Shown here one piece after another: positions 49,367-59,201 of a stretch of 64,000 nt of DNA. The DNA comes from Hirsutella rhossiliensis. Its lineage: Eukaryota > Ascomycota > Sordariomycetes > Hypocreales > Ophiocordycipitaceae. The position numbers and the translations under genes were made by a program. How positions within the stretch are numbered: the first letter of the stretch is position 1; every line of letters starts with the position of its first letter. The notes beneath the pieces are model-generated. The model did not search any database. It saw only the letters and a program-made list of their open reading frames with translations, and was not told where the DNA came from. The stretch covers positions 744,001 through 808,000 of the forward strand of contig NW_025408670.1 of NCBI RefSeq assembly GCF_020360975.1, in the 5' to 3' direction.

Positions 49367-49984
49367 TTAGGAACGTTGTACGTATCCTTCGACTCGAATT
49401 GTCAGACTATTGGTATCGATGAAGCGTTCCAGGGCTCGGTTTGGTGATGCTTTCGTCATTGCATCTGCTGGGTTGTCTGCGCCGTTGATCCAACGAATAT
49501 CTGTTATCTCTCTCTTCTCGTATGACTGGCGAAGGGCCATGATATCAATCATCAATCGTTTTTCCTTCGTCGTACCGAGCTTGACTAGGCATTCGTAGAG
49601 AGAGTACGAATCCGTACAGACGATGAGAGGGATAGGAGGAAGGTTGAGTCGTTCCGTAATTATCTTCATAGTCATCGCAAGGGAGATGCCTATGTCGAAT
49701 CCGTTGGCCATACCGTAGATCTCTGATGCTAGGACGCTACGGGTAACACGTTTGCACTTTGTTGAACTCCAGTGTACGATGTTACCACTAATCTCGAACT
49801 GTTTTTCTTTGTGGTTTGTCTCGTTAACGAGGGTAATGACGAATCCTAGTTGGGAGGATAAGTCCTTGTTGTTTGCGAAAGAACCATCGGTGAAAACCAT
49901 CAGCTTTGCAGTAGCTAGATCAATTGGTTTGTACGTGAGGCCACGTAGTTGGTGATCCATTTGCCATTGCAGTCGCTTGTTCAA
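49367..49984 (-). pseudogene. Copia-3 RNase H domain and polyprotein C-terminus
   Basis: An open 205-codon stretch carries the RNase HI fold of Copia elements: VFTDGSFANN with the first catalytic Asp (residues 30-39), ASEIYGM with the catalytic Glu (about 86-92), CTDSYSLYE with the second Asp (about 143-151), and NPADAMTK near the end (about 176-183). All catalytic acids are present. The enzyme removes the RNA strand during reverse transcription. It ends just before the 3' LTR, as expected. It has no own start in nature: it is the tail of gag-pol, cut off from RT by a frame change near 50,000-50,250. Confidence 0.85.
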
Positions 49985-50129
49985 AATTGCGTAATCTTTA
50001 TCCTCAGGGGTCTGTACTTGGGCGGCGACTGAAACATCGAAAGAAGCTTCCGGTTGAGCAATTGAAGCAATGTATGAGGCTCGCGCTCGTTCCTCAACGT
50101 AGCGCTGGTGACGATCAATTGCTTTAGGT

Positions 50130-50924
50130 CAATGGTGGTCATTTTTGCTGCTTGTCCCTTCTGTTGAAGTAAAAGGATCCTTTCTTAAGGGGTTATTATT
50201 CAGCAACGTCAGTCTTGCACCATTAAAGTCAACCGTTGTTCCGTATGTGATGTCAGTCTTGGGCTTGGAACGAAATTCTGCCTTTGTAGCTCTTCTTCTT
50301 CACGGGTAGAAAAGTTGTTCGTTCCAAGGATGAGGGTGTCATCAGTTTGCATTCAACAATACCGAGCGTGTCAGGGCCAGTATTCGAAATCAGTAGGCAG
50401 GAGTCATAGGTGGAGGTAGACATATCCAGCTTTTCGAGGTGATGCTGCTGATATGTGCGGAACCAATGGACTCCGGCTTCTGCGATACCGTACAGGGGCT
50501 TAATAACACGAATAATTGTTCCGTTAAGGTATTTGCCTTGTAGTTCCGTGGGCAAATACGTAAGAATGGTCCGGGAAAGCTTGGTCTGGGATTGCGGGTA
50601 TGCCTGAGTGATATCACGGAGGGAGAGGGTTATGCCGTAGTTTTGAAGAAGTCCGGGGGCAATAGCGAGGATGAGTCTCTGGCTAACGCGTTGAATTGTC
50701 GGAGATTGCGTCAGGAGGGTGGTCTTCTCAAAGTCGTTATGTCCTTGAATAACAAGTCGAGACTTTTCGTAGGGCTTAGTGTTGATTCCTTTGACTTCAC
50801 GAACCATTCGAGAGCGAAAGATTCTATAGTTTCCATGAGTCATTTGATCGTATCGTTCAAATTGGAATACACCGCGGCCAACGAGGTCAGTAATCTTTGT
50901 TATCGGATTCTTCGAAGGGGTCAC
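50130..50924 (-). pseudogene. Copia-3 reverse transcriptase domain
   Basis: The main open stretch 50,253-50,924 (223 codons) shows the Copia RT fold: KSRLVIQGHND (about residues 55-65), LTQSPTIQRVSQR (about 71-83), LRDITQAYPQSQT (about 102-114, catalytic Asp) and IKPLYGIAEAGVHWF (about 140-154). The second catalytic motif is in another frame: TDD at 50,338-50,346, reached by a one- or two-base frame change near 50,350. RT would copy element RNA into cDNA in the particle. Catalytic acids are intact; only the frame is lost. Confidence 0.85.
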
Positions 50925-51109
50925 CAGGAGAGGTGATTATGCCATCAGACCGTAGCTTGAGGAAAGAGCTTGCATCTTCCTCCTTTGGGTCAAGAAGCTC
51001 TGGTCTACGGCTTGGGCCATCATGATCAAATCCTTTGGCTTGTTCTTTGATCCTGGTGGGCGTCCTCTCTTGCGGGGGGCCGGGGGTTCGGGTCGGGCAG
51101 GCAGGTCCG

Positions 51110-51592
51110 TTAGGGTCTTAACGGGGTCTTGAGCCGGTTGTTCATTAAGATCTGAACGAATGCCTGAGGGGTCTGTGTCGTGTGTAGGGTCGGAAAGAGT
51201 GGTATCATCACGCAGATACGGTTGTACAAGGGTCGATCGAAAGACTTGGGGCCGTTGACTGTGTCAATGGTGATGTTATGGCTATCAATCGATGCAATCT
51301 TGAAGGGTCCTTGCCAACCGTCTTTCTCTCCAAACGCGAACTTCACTTTGCAGCGGGAGGATAGCACTTCTGTCGTGCTCGGGCCGTTGCGTGCATGGAG
51401 GGCATCCTTAACTCGTCTTTCTGCCGAGAGTTGGCGGAGCATTTTCATCGCTTTCTGCATAGCTTCCGATCTTTTGAGGGTGGAAGCGGAAGGGGGCGAG
51501 TCTGTAGATACGCGAGGGTATGCGCCGAAAACAAGCAACGTAGGCACAAGACCGTCAGGTCCTGCCGTATCATTGATTGCTTTAACAGCCAT
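51110..51592 (-). pseudogene. Copia-3 integrase C-terminal region
   Basis: An open 160-codon stretch begins in the last helices of the integrase core (AVKAINDTAGPDGLVPTLLVFG) and continues through the C-terminal region, with a KFAFGEKDGWQGPFKIASID segment (about residues 85-105) typical of an SH3-like DNA-binding fold. It is separated from the core by frame changes near 51,600-51,650 and from RT near 50,930-51,100. The latter gap corresponds to the linker between integrase and RT. Confidence 0.75.
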
Positions 51593-51644
51593 TTGAAGGA
51601 CTGTTTCGGCGGAAGTGGTGTGGCCAATCTCAGCATGGAGGATG

Positions 51645-52227
51645 TTAAAGGCGCGTCGGAGGGTGCGTGATAGCGTTCAATCTTTCCAATGGACCAATGC
51701 GTCTCAACAGGTACTTGAGAGCATTTGATCCCATAATCTTTGCTTCGTTCCGGAATTCGAGAGAAGCAAAGTTAGTTCCTGCATCGTGACGGAGGGTATC
51801 AGGAGGTCCAAGATACGTGTCGATCCAGAGGGTCCGGAGGGTCTCCATGTATCTTTAGCTGACATTGACGGTAAAAATCTGGCTCCTTGAAATCAGTAGC
51901 TGAGTCCACAACGTGTAGAACAGGGCGTTGTGGTGTTCCTAGGTGCATCACATCAACGATGATTTCGTAGTTGAATTCTTGATCATCGTTAAGGGTGAAC
52001 TTGAAGCGGCGTGGGGCTTGTGAGTGCATTTGACAGTGGTGACAGAACTTAGAGATAGTCTCTAATGTGTCTATCGAGACGTCACTGTGCCCGGCTTGCT
52101 TCAAGAGGTGATGGAGCCTAGGGACTGCTGGGTGTCCAAAGCGTCGGTGAAGTGTACGAATCTCTGTTTCCGTAAGAAACGAGATAGACTCTTCATCTTT
52201 CGTAAGGAAGAACCAGGATGTCCCCAT
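51645..52227 (-). pseudogene. Copia-3 integrase zinc-binding and catalytic core
   Basis: Two frames together give the N-terminal part. 51,799-52,227 has RRFGHPAVPRLHHLL and FCHHCQMHS, an HH-CC zinc-binding module, then DVMHLGTP and VDSATDF, with the first catalytic Asp of the DDE triad. 51,645-51,848 has LRHDAGTNFAS, with the second catalytic Asp, and a Glu further on. The enzyme inserts the cDNA into the chromosome. A frame change near 51,850-51,880 splits the core. Confidence 0.8.
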
Positions 52228-52392
52228 TTGCGGATGACTGGGATGCTGGTAGGGCGATTAGTACAATGATTACTACAATTGATGGTATCTGTGATGTTAT
52301 TGAAATAGATACCAAGTCGATCCATATCAGCAAGGCAGAGCAAAAGGAGTTGGGGTTTGAAGGATGTGGAACGTGATCCTTCCGAGGGGTTT

Positions 52393-52773
52393 TTAGGCAA
52401 CTGTGCCAAGTGAGTTAATCGTGTCGCCGTTGCCAAATTTGATGGAGGCCTGGCCGGATGTAGAGCTGTCGAGAGCTACAGAAGGATCTTCTCGTTGTAG
52501 GGCGATGTACTGAGAATATCCTGCTGTGGAGAATGTTGCTGCACCTGTGTCGATCATGATACCTTGGAATCTATCCCTTGAATAGCGATCTTCAATAATA
52601 AATTGCGAGGCTGGAACAACGGTTTGATCCGTCTGATAGACGTCTTCTCCTGTGATCAAATGATTGAATGCCTGTTGACAGAGCATTTGGCTTGCTTGCC
52701 ATTGTTCCGGGTGATCGTTGGTGCTATTGTCATGTTCTTCCCATGTATCTTCAGTGTCATCAAAGCTGCTCAT
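52393..52773 (-). pseudogene. Copia-3 aspartic protease
   Basis: An open 126-codon stretch contains GIMIDTGAATFSTAG at residues 71-85, with the DTGA active-site triad of retropepsins (Asp codon 52,549-52,551). Such proteases act as dimers and cut Gag-Pol. The frame shifts near 52,400-52,430, and the next part (STSFKPQLLLLCLADMDRLG) is in another frame at 52,101-52,436 and would close the protease and lead to integrase. Confidence 0.8.
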
Positions 52774-52774
52774 C

Positions 52775-54465
52775 TCATGACCTTCGTAGTCTAGAATATA
52801 GCCTCCGATGTCCGTGAGTTGTACACCTATGAAGTGGCATTGAGTGATATGTTGGTCCTGGCCTTTTGTCGTTCATCCGTAGAGTGTTTAGTTGACCAAC
52901 AGCCTTCTTGTCCACAAACAAAACACTTCTTTGTCCAGTTGCGGTTATTGTAGCTAGGATTGTAGTTACTACGGCTTTGAGGCCGGTAGTTTCCACGGTT
53001 GTAGCTTTGTCCGTATCCGCGGCTGGGTCGTTGACCTGAATATCCGTATCTGCCTCGAGAGCGGTTGTTATTGTATCGACGGTCGAGGTAGTACTGATGG
53101 CGTGGATCGTTATGATCGAATGATCCAGCAAAGTCAAGGGAAATTGAGAAGTTGTTATGAGGGCAAGATGGGTTTCAACGGATGCACGAAGATCTGCAAG
53201 AAGGTGCTCGACGTTATCGGCGGGTTTGAAAAGAGCGTATTGGAGTTCGGGTACTCCACGGCATGCTTTCATAAGCGTTGTACGCAGAAGGTCTCTGCGT
53301 ACCTGCCAAGGGCTCGTTGGCAGAGCTGAAGCTTATCAAAGAGGATTTGAAGCACTTCGTGGGGGGTCTTCGAAGCATCTTGGGCACGGATGGAGTTGAA
53401 GGTTATTGTTGTCCAGTCAGTATGGTAGTGGACATGGTTGACTTCCGTGTCAAAGTGTTGTTTGAAGATATCATACGCTTGTCGGAACGTCGTAGCCCAT
53501 GTGATCTTATCAAGATAGAATCTTTGGGCTCTTCCATCAAGGATCCGGGGAAAGAGTGAGATTGTGATGGTTTCACTGGGATATGAGAGCAGTTGCTTAA
53601 GAAGAGGCGGAGCTTATCATCAGGAGATCGTACGGCTCTCCTGTGTAGTTCCGATCTTTGTTCCAGGTCTTCATAAACTTGCTGGATGTCGCTATCGACG
53701 ATAGCGTTCGGGATGTTATCCGGGGAGTTTCATGTATTCTCCAAAGGTTGCAGGGCCGGATAAGTGTTCGGGGATGGAGTTGGTGACGGGTTGACGAGAT
53801 CGGGGTTCTGGAAGCGGTAGGAAGTCGGATGAATAGTAAGAGAGGTCGGAGCAGGTTTATCTTGGATAGTCGGAGCAGGAGTAGGTGCGTTAGGAGGGCT
53901 CGTTAGGGTCTTAATAGGTTGTGGTTCGTTAAGACCTTGATGAGGTGCTGCTAAGGGCGTAACTGATGGTGAAGGAGGTTGAGACGGATGGGGATTAGTG
54001 GAAGCATTTGATCCTAGTAATGCTGTCTGCCTCCTGAAGGCAGCAGTCCTCTCATCAAACACCATCTCCGTAAACTCCTGCTCTGGCCAGGTTTGTGGGT
54101 TCTCGATAGTTTGTAATATGAGAAATTGTGTTGCGAATTTCCCCTTTGTGAACCTGTGTAGATACCTCTTTCCTTAGTAGTTTCTGAGGGCTCTTTGTAT
54201 TCATTCGGGCGCGGTCCCATGTGTCTTCGGTCCATTCTTCAAAATGCTGTTGGAAGTAACCAAGGAGGTCGTATCCTTGATCACTGCCAGATTGAACGAT
54301 GAATATGAACTTTGCCACATATGTCGTTACTGCGATCTTGTCCTTTTCGTCGTGTGTGATATCGTTGTCCCAAAGGTCGATATTAATTTGTCGGAATGCG
54401 GATGCTTGGATGTCTAGTGCCTGCATCTGGTCGCATATTTCTTCGAGCTGGGCTTCTGGGGACAT
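52775..54465 (-). pseudogene. Copia-3 gag (capsid, basic linker, zinc knuckle)
   Basis: The likely start is ATG at 54,463-54,465 (MSPEAQLEEI); an upstream in-frame ATG at 54,699 is less likely because the preceding residues look like leader. A helical domain and a Pro-rich stretch (53,730-54,065) are followed by the capsid region, seen best as MKACRGVPELQYALFKPADN at 53,213-53,272. Then come an Arg/Tyr/Asn-rich basic linker near 52,960-53,090 and the knuckle CFVCGQEGCWSTKH near 52,884-52,925, a form common in fungal Copia elements. One frame change is near 54,166-54,174, in a purine run; further breaks lie near 53,720 and 53,300-53,600. Confidence 0.7.
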
Positions 54466-54908
54466 AGCTCGGGCGGTCGGGGCTATCGTGATCAAATGAA
54501 TGAGACGATGTGGGGTTCGTATTGGTCTCTTCGTATACGAGTTGTCGCTAATAGGAGGTCGAGCGTCGCGTACTAAGTAGGTCGTTCGCGGCCAGACTGA
54601 ACTGACGGGGATCTTGCTACTTAACGTCAAGGGTCGAACGTTCTTACTAGTTGTTTGCGATGTGGTCGCCTGTCGATTCCGGTGCTCACGGCTAGGCAAA
54701 CTAGCGGGCGATCGTAATCAACAGTTGGAAGGACTCTCGCGCGGCTGGGCAAACCAGCGGGAGATTCCTGTTCTTAGCACAAATAACCTTCTTCTGAGCG
54801 CTACCAGGGCCACAGTAAAGTGACGCGGACTATAGCACCTTCGAAGGTTGAGGAATTTGTCTCTTCTACTTAGCTGTCTGTGACGGGCGTGGGCCGGTCA
54901 CTGATCAG

Positions 54909-55109
54909 TGTGGTTAGGCACCTGCGGCAGCTGCTGCAATGAGACGGTACTAGGTTAACCTGTGATGTTGTATTCGTCTTGATTCTCTATCTAAGGAGGC
55001 AGAGGCCAGCGTGGAGAAAGGGGGCACGCTGCCCTCAGCCGCACACGTGACCGTACGGGTCACGTGCCAACCATGGTTGGTCACACCACTAGATAGATAC
55101 ATTCCTACA
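54909..55109 (-). repeat. Copia-3 5' LTR
   Basis: 201 bp, same TG...CA ends as the other LTR. The inner flank on the minus strand reads ctgatcagtgaccgg; I could not match it to a tRNA, so the primer is unknown. Gag begins about 440 bases downstream. Confidence 0.93.
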
Positions 55110-55114
55110 GTAGG

Positions 55115-55790
55115 GCTATTTTAGAAATATTAAAAAGATATAATAAGGATATAAAAATGCCTCTAGAAGAGGAAAATAAAATAAGGCAATGCGAAATATA
55201 TATTAGAGCTAAAGCAACGAATAAGGTTAATAAACAACCTTTATATAAGTCTTATTCTTATTTAGAAAAAATAGTATTAGATATTTAGGGCTAATTAAAG
55301 TGCCTACTTATAATAAATATCACTATTATATTTCTTTCTTAGACGTAGGAACCCGATATCTAGAAATATACCTTCTAAAAAAAGGAGAAGTTTCAGATAG
55401 GTTCCTAGAATTTAAAAATAGGTAGAAAATAACCCTAAAAATACTAGGATTAGAGAAGCATTTTCTAATAATGCTAAAGAATTTATATATAAAATAAAGC
55501 TCTATCATGAAAAGGAATTACCTTTAATTCTAGTCCTCCTAGGACGCCGGAATCTAACGGTAGAATAGAAAGAATAAATCGTACTATATTAGAAAAAGTA
55601 CGAGCTCTTTTATTTACTACTAGGCTTCCTAAATATCTATAGGGAGAAGCTGTTTTAACAGCTACCTATTTATATAATAGATTACCGTATTCTACGATAG
55701 GATTTAAAAGTCCTATAGAAAAGAGGGATAATATAATACTACCCTTCGAGACCTTAAATAAAATTAAGACCTTCGAAGCCTTATATATTA
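55115..55790 (+). pseudogene. Copia-2 integrase remnant (after the Copia-3 insertion)
   Basis: The frame left at 48,945 (LRLGHIN, first zinc-binding residues) resumes here with QCEIYIRAKATN near 55,172-55,210 (second zinc-binding half, one Cys now Tyr). The core follows: YYISFLDVGTRYLEIYLL near 55,325-55,380 with the first Asp, NNAKEF near 55,470, then PPRTPESNGRIERINRTILE near 55,530-55,600 with the catalytic Glu. Order and motifs are those of a Copia integrase. RIP stops interrupt it. Confidence 0.7.
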
Positions 55791-56289
55791 TAAGAATAAA
55801 GACCCTAAAGATAAGCTAGATAATAGAGCTTTTAAGGGAATAATAGTAGGCTATTTAGAAAATGCATATAAAATCTAGGATTTTTCTAAGAGAAAGATTA
55901 CTATCTCTGAGATATTACTATACTAGAAAATAAATTTATAAAAATCTAGAAATCTCTAGTAGTAATAATACCTTTGATTTTAATTCTATTCGAATAAAGA
56001 TAAGCTAGAAAGCTATATCCTTATAGAGGAAGCTACTAGAGAACCTAGAGATAAAAGTCCTTGCCTCTATGAAGAAGAGTCTTTAAATAACGATCCTATT
56101 CCTACTACTAGTAAAATAGTAGTAGAATTACCTAAGAAGCGGAAGGGTTCGATTCTAACTATATCGAATACCCTAACGTTAATTTATTTCTAAACTGCGA
56201 TTTTATAGAGTTAATTCTAGCTAGTATAGAAAATCAGGATCTAAAAATTCTAAAGACCTATAAACAGGCAATAAATAGCCCTAAAATAG

Positions 56290-57000
56290 CATTTTAGAAA
56301 GATACTATAATTAAGGAAATTATCTAGCTAATTAAATATAAAACTTAGGAATTTTCCTACCTCCTTAGGGATAGGGAGGCTATAGAGCCGCTAGGTCTAT
56401 ACTATTAAGAAGGATAGTTAAAATAATATAATAAAATATAAAGCCCGTTTCGTAATATAGGGATTTAAGCAGATCTATAGCTTAGATTTCCTAGATACCT
56501 TCTTAACTACGGCTAGACCCGAATCTATTAGAATTCTACTTATTTTAGCTATTATCTATAAATTCAAAGCTTTGCAAATAGATATAATAAATGCCTTCGT
56601 ATATACCGATATAGATAGCGAAGTATATATCGATCTTCCTATAGGCTACGAAGAATACGCTCTAAAGAATATTATTTAAAATTAATTTACGTCGACGACT
56701 TTCTTATAGTAGGGCCTTTAAATCTATAATAGAAGAAAGATTATTTAAAGAATTATCTAAATTCCTAGATTTTACTATCTTAGGAGATATAAAAGACTTC
56801 TTAGGTCTAAATATTATAATAAACCGAGAAAATAAAGAGCTATATATATCCTAAGAAAATTATACCTTAAATAAATTAAAGGAATTTAATAAAGAAGGTT
56901 TAGGAACTTCGAATTTACCTGCTATAGTAGGCTTTAAGCTTATAAAAGCAAAGGAATTACCTTCTAAGGAAGATATATTGCAATTTTAGAAAGAAATAGG
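56290..57000 (+). pseudogene. Copia-2 reverse transcriptase remnant with internal deletion
   Basis: RT motifs appear in order: YKARFVIQGFKQ near 56,440-56,475, FLTTARPESIRILL near 56,500-56,545, LQIDIINAFVYTDID near 56,575-56,620, then YIDLPIGYE. The YVDD catalytic box is intact at 56,688-56,699, but it comes only about a dozen codons after GYE, where related elements have about 90. About 240 bases of the palm region are therefore missing. Stops are RIP type. Confidence 0.7.
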
Positions 57001-57169
57001 ATCTCTATTATACTTAGCCTTATTTACTAGGCCAGATATCTTATATTCTGTAATTTCCTGCGCTAGATTCGCGGCTAAGCCCGACTAGACGTATTTTAAG
57101 GCTTTAAATATAATTTAGAAATATTTAAATAAATTCCCTAGCCTAAAGATTAAATATAATTGCAATATC

Positions 57170-57610
57170 CCTTTTATATAAGGGTTTTACCGACTCTAGC
57201 TAGGCGTCGGATTTAACGGACGGAAAATCCTTTTCCGGTTACTGTTTTTATATATATAATAATATAATAAGCTAGGCTTGCTCTAAGCAGAAAGCCGTTG
57301 CCCTTTCTACCTACGAAGCAGAGTATATTAGCCTTAGGGAGGCAAATAAAGAAGCTATTTATTTAAATATGCTTTTTAAAAATATTACTAAGGATCTATC
57401 TATTAAGATTCCTAATACTATACCTCCTATTTTAACGGATAATACTGCTGCTATTAAATTAGCAGAAAATCCGGAATTTTATAAAAGGTCTAAGTATATA
57501 AGATTAGCCTATTACTATACTAGAACTAGTATAAGAGAAGGGAAATTAGAGTTTTTATATTAAATTAGAAGATAATATAGCTAATATTTTTACGAAGGAA
57601 TTAAGACCTA
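57170..57610 (+). pseudogene. Copia-2 RNase H remnant
   Basis: RNase H is recognisable from FTDSSQASDLTDGKSFSGY near 57,185-57,240 through KAVALSTYEAEYISLREANK near 57,290-57,350 (catalytic Glu) to an open 64-codon piece at 57,369-57,563 with LTDNTAAIKLAENPEFYKRS and a Tyr-rich end in place of the usual His motif. It closes the Copia-2 polyprotein. Confidence 0.75.
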
Positions 57611-58021
57611 GATTACTCTATAAATTTAGAAACGGTCTATCCTTAATATAAGTTCCTAAGCAATTAAAAGGGGTTTTTAGATATTTCTTATGCTTTCTAT
57701 ATCTTTCCCCTACTAGGTTTTTCCTTTTTAGGTTTCTTAGAGAAATATTTACTAGGTTTTTATCTATTAAGATTCTCCTAGCAATAATAGGTTTTACCTT
57801 ATATAAGGTTATCCTATAAATAATTATTATAACTATAGATTTTTCCTACTATAGGTTTTTCTATTAGTTTATACCTAAGGATTTTTTTTTCCTAAGAAAG
57901 AATAGGTTTTTATATATCCTATTAAGGTATAAGAATGGTTTTCCTATATTAGGTTTTTACCCTATATATATACTACTATAATAAATTAGTAAAGAGTATA
58001 TAAATCTACTTTAAGGGAGGC
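57611..58021 (+). other. Copia-2 3' untranslated region
   Basis: About 400 bases with repeated short taggttttt motifs (near 57,712, 57,755, 57,890, 57,950) and no frame. It ends in the polypurine run tttaagggagg directly before the 3' LTR. Confidence 0.6.
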
Positions 58022-58589
58022 TATAAGGAACGGTGTTCCTACTATAAATAAAGCAGCTATAATATACTCTCCCGATTATATAAGCCAATAAGTAGTATAT
58101 TAATTATAGACAAAATCTTATCCTATAGAGCAAGAATTGCTCGTTATTTTACATGTCATTATATATTAAACGGGTTGCCGGTTATCGTATAATCGGGAAT
58201 CGAAGGAATAGAGCTAGCTTAGAATGCTAGCTAAGACCTCTTAAGAATACCGGCACGACCAACCTCCTCTAAACACGAATATCAGTGGAACCAAGACACT
58301 TCTAGATTTACTCGAGATATCACGGAATTCCCTAGTCTTAGGGCTATACGGCAGCCTAAATCTGGTCCCGAAAGGTTCTTCCGTTCAGCTACAATTGTCT
58401 ATATAAGATAGCATGTCCGCTAGTAGATAGATAGAGAATCATCAACTTTAACACCTCTTCCACACACCAATACACTACCAATAAATTCCGTTGAAAATCC
58501 TACCTTATACTCCTTCTTCCCCTCTATCACGTAGTCTTACGTGATTCCTTGATTTCCCAAAATTCCGCTTTTGCTCATATACCTTAAGA
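58022..58589 (+). repeat. Copia-2 3' LTR
   Basis: 568 bp, same length as the 5' LTR. It retains CA/TG at sites that are TA in the 5' copy (agcagct, gccaat, gacaaa, agcaag, catgtcatt). The duplication tatac follows at 58,590-58,594. Confidence 0.9.
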
Positions 58590-58594
58590 TATAC

Positions 58595-58695
58595 GTATAT
58601 ATACGGGCTAGCTATATATAAGAGAGCTTAGTATAGCTTATTAATATTATCCTACGGACGGCACCTACGCCTACGCCTCTACCTACTCCGTAACA
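58595..58695 (+). repeat. R-2 3' LTR, right piece
   Basis: Last 101 bases of the 186-bp LTR, ending ctccgtaaca, with the target duplication ttgcc at 58,696-58,700. It keeps several CG and CA sites that are TA in the 5' LTR, so it is the least damaged family R LTR end in the window. Confidence 0.88.
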
Positions 58696-58700
58696 TTGCC

Positions 58701-59201
58701 CTAGTATAGACCCCGGTCGTTACTCTATCTTATAAGCTAGCCGTCTAGACTAGCTCCTATTTAGGTTTAGGGTCGGGCCTAGCCGGTCGTCGTTAGGCTT
58801 CTCGTAGTAGTAGTAGTCCCCGTACTCCTCGTAAGTCTTAGGTTACTCCCTCCCGTGCCCCGCGTACTACCCTAGGGGGGTCCCGTTGTTCCCGCCGCGA
58901 TAACGAGGCGGACGTTGCTACCGACGAGTTAGGTTAAGGTCGTAGTTTAGGGCTAGTTATCGGCTCTATCTTAGTTTAGTTTTAGGTTAGGTCTTATTCG
59001 GTTACGGTCTTTTAGTAGTAGGTCTTATTCTATAGCTATTAAGGCCGGCTCGGTTAGGTTATATTAGTTCTATTTAGTCCGTAGTTTAAGCGGCGAGGTT
59101 TACGCTTAGTCCGGGTCCGATTTAGTCGATGCTATAGACCCGTTATCGTAAGTCCTCTCCCTTTCCCGGGTCGCCTTAGTAGGGGAGGTAGTTAGCTAAG
59201 G
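58701..59201 (+). mobile_element. Segment H, right part
   Basis: 501 bases that continue 30,174-32,144 once R-2 is removed. The coding-like plus-strand frame goes on with a Ser/Arg-rich stretch (58,800-58,850) and more hydrophobic sequence. Composition is GC-richer than the flanking A2. It ends at the 17-bp duplication (59,202-59,218) with no poly(A) and no inverted repeat to the left end. Confidence 0.5.

Larger units (their letters stand above)
48951..55109 (-). mobile_element. Copia-3: young, non-RIPped Ty1/Copia element
   Basis: LTRs at 48,951-49,149 (199 bp) and 54,909-55,109 (201 bp) begin TGTGG and end CTACA. The target duplication gtagg is at 48,946-48,950 and 55,110-55,114. Total 6,159 bp. 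Gag, protease, integrase, RT and RNase H read on the minus strand in Copia order. Base composition is balanced with plentiful CA/TG, unlike everything around it. The LTRs differ by one substitution and three short indels. Yet the reading frame is broken by about seven frame changes, so no complete polyprotein can be made from this copy as assembled. Confidence 0.95.
46655..58589 (+). mobile_element. Copia-2: RIP-damaged Ty1/Copia element
   Basis: 568-bp LTRs lie at 46,655-47,222 and 58,022-58,589, with target duplication tatac at 46,650-46,654 and 58,590-58,594. Without Copia-3 and its duplication the element is 5,771 bp. Order on the plus strand is gag, protease, integrase, RT, RNase H, which is the Copia order. 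A primer site directly adjoins the 5' LTR (next entries). Damage is moderate: many stops, but the RT YVDD box survives. Copia-3 interrupts it in the zinc-binding region before the integrase core. Confidence 0.92.
32145..58695 (+). mobile_element. Gypsy/chromovirus family R, copy R-2 (host of R-1 and Copia-2)
   Basis: The 5' LTR is 32,145-32,330. The 3' LTR is split into 46,570-46,654 and 58,595-58,695, again 186 bp. The target duplication is TTGCC at 58,696-58,700, RIP-altered to ttact at 32,140-32,144. Subtracting R-1 with its duplication (7,658 bp) and Copia-2 with its duplication (11,940 bp) leaves 6,953 bp. Order on the plus strand: gag, RT, RNase H, integrase, chromodomain, then an antisense ORF, then the 3' LTR. 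The sequence is GC-richer than family A but equally CA/TG-poor. Confidence 0.88.

Noticed and set aside
50592..50936. 114-codon plus-strand ORF in Copia-3
   Set aside because: Overlaps the RT domain on the other strand, which carries all recognisable motifs.
51180..51596. 138-codon plus-strand ORF in Copia-3
   Set aside because: Shadow of the integrase C-terminal frame; no domain.
54909..54930. tRNA primer site for Copia-3
   Set aside because: The bases inside the 5' LTR do not begin with a recognisable tRNA 3' complement nor with the initiator anticodon-arm complement.
55326..55508. 60-codon minus-strand ORF in Copia-2
   Set aside because: Opposite to the integrase core of Copia-2, which has the expected motifs.
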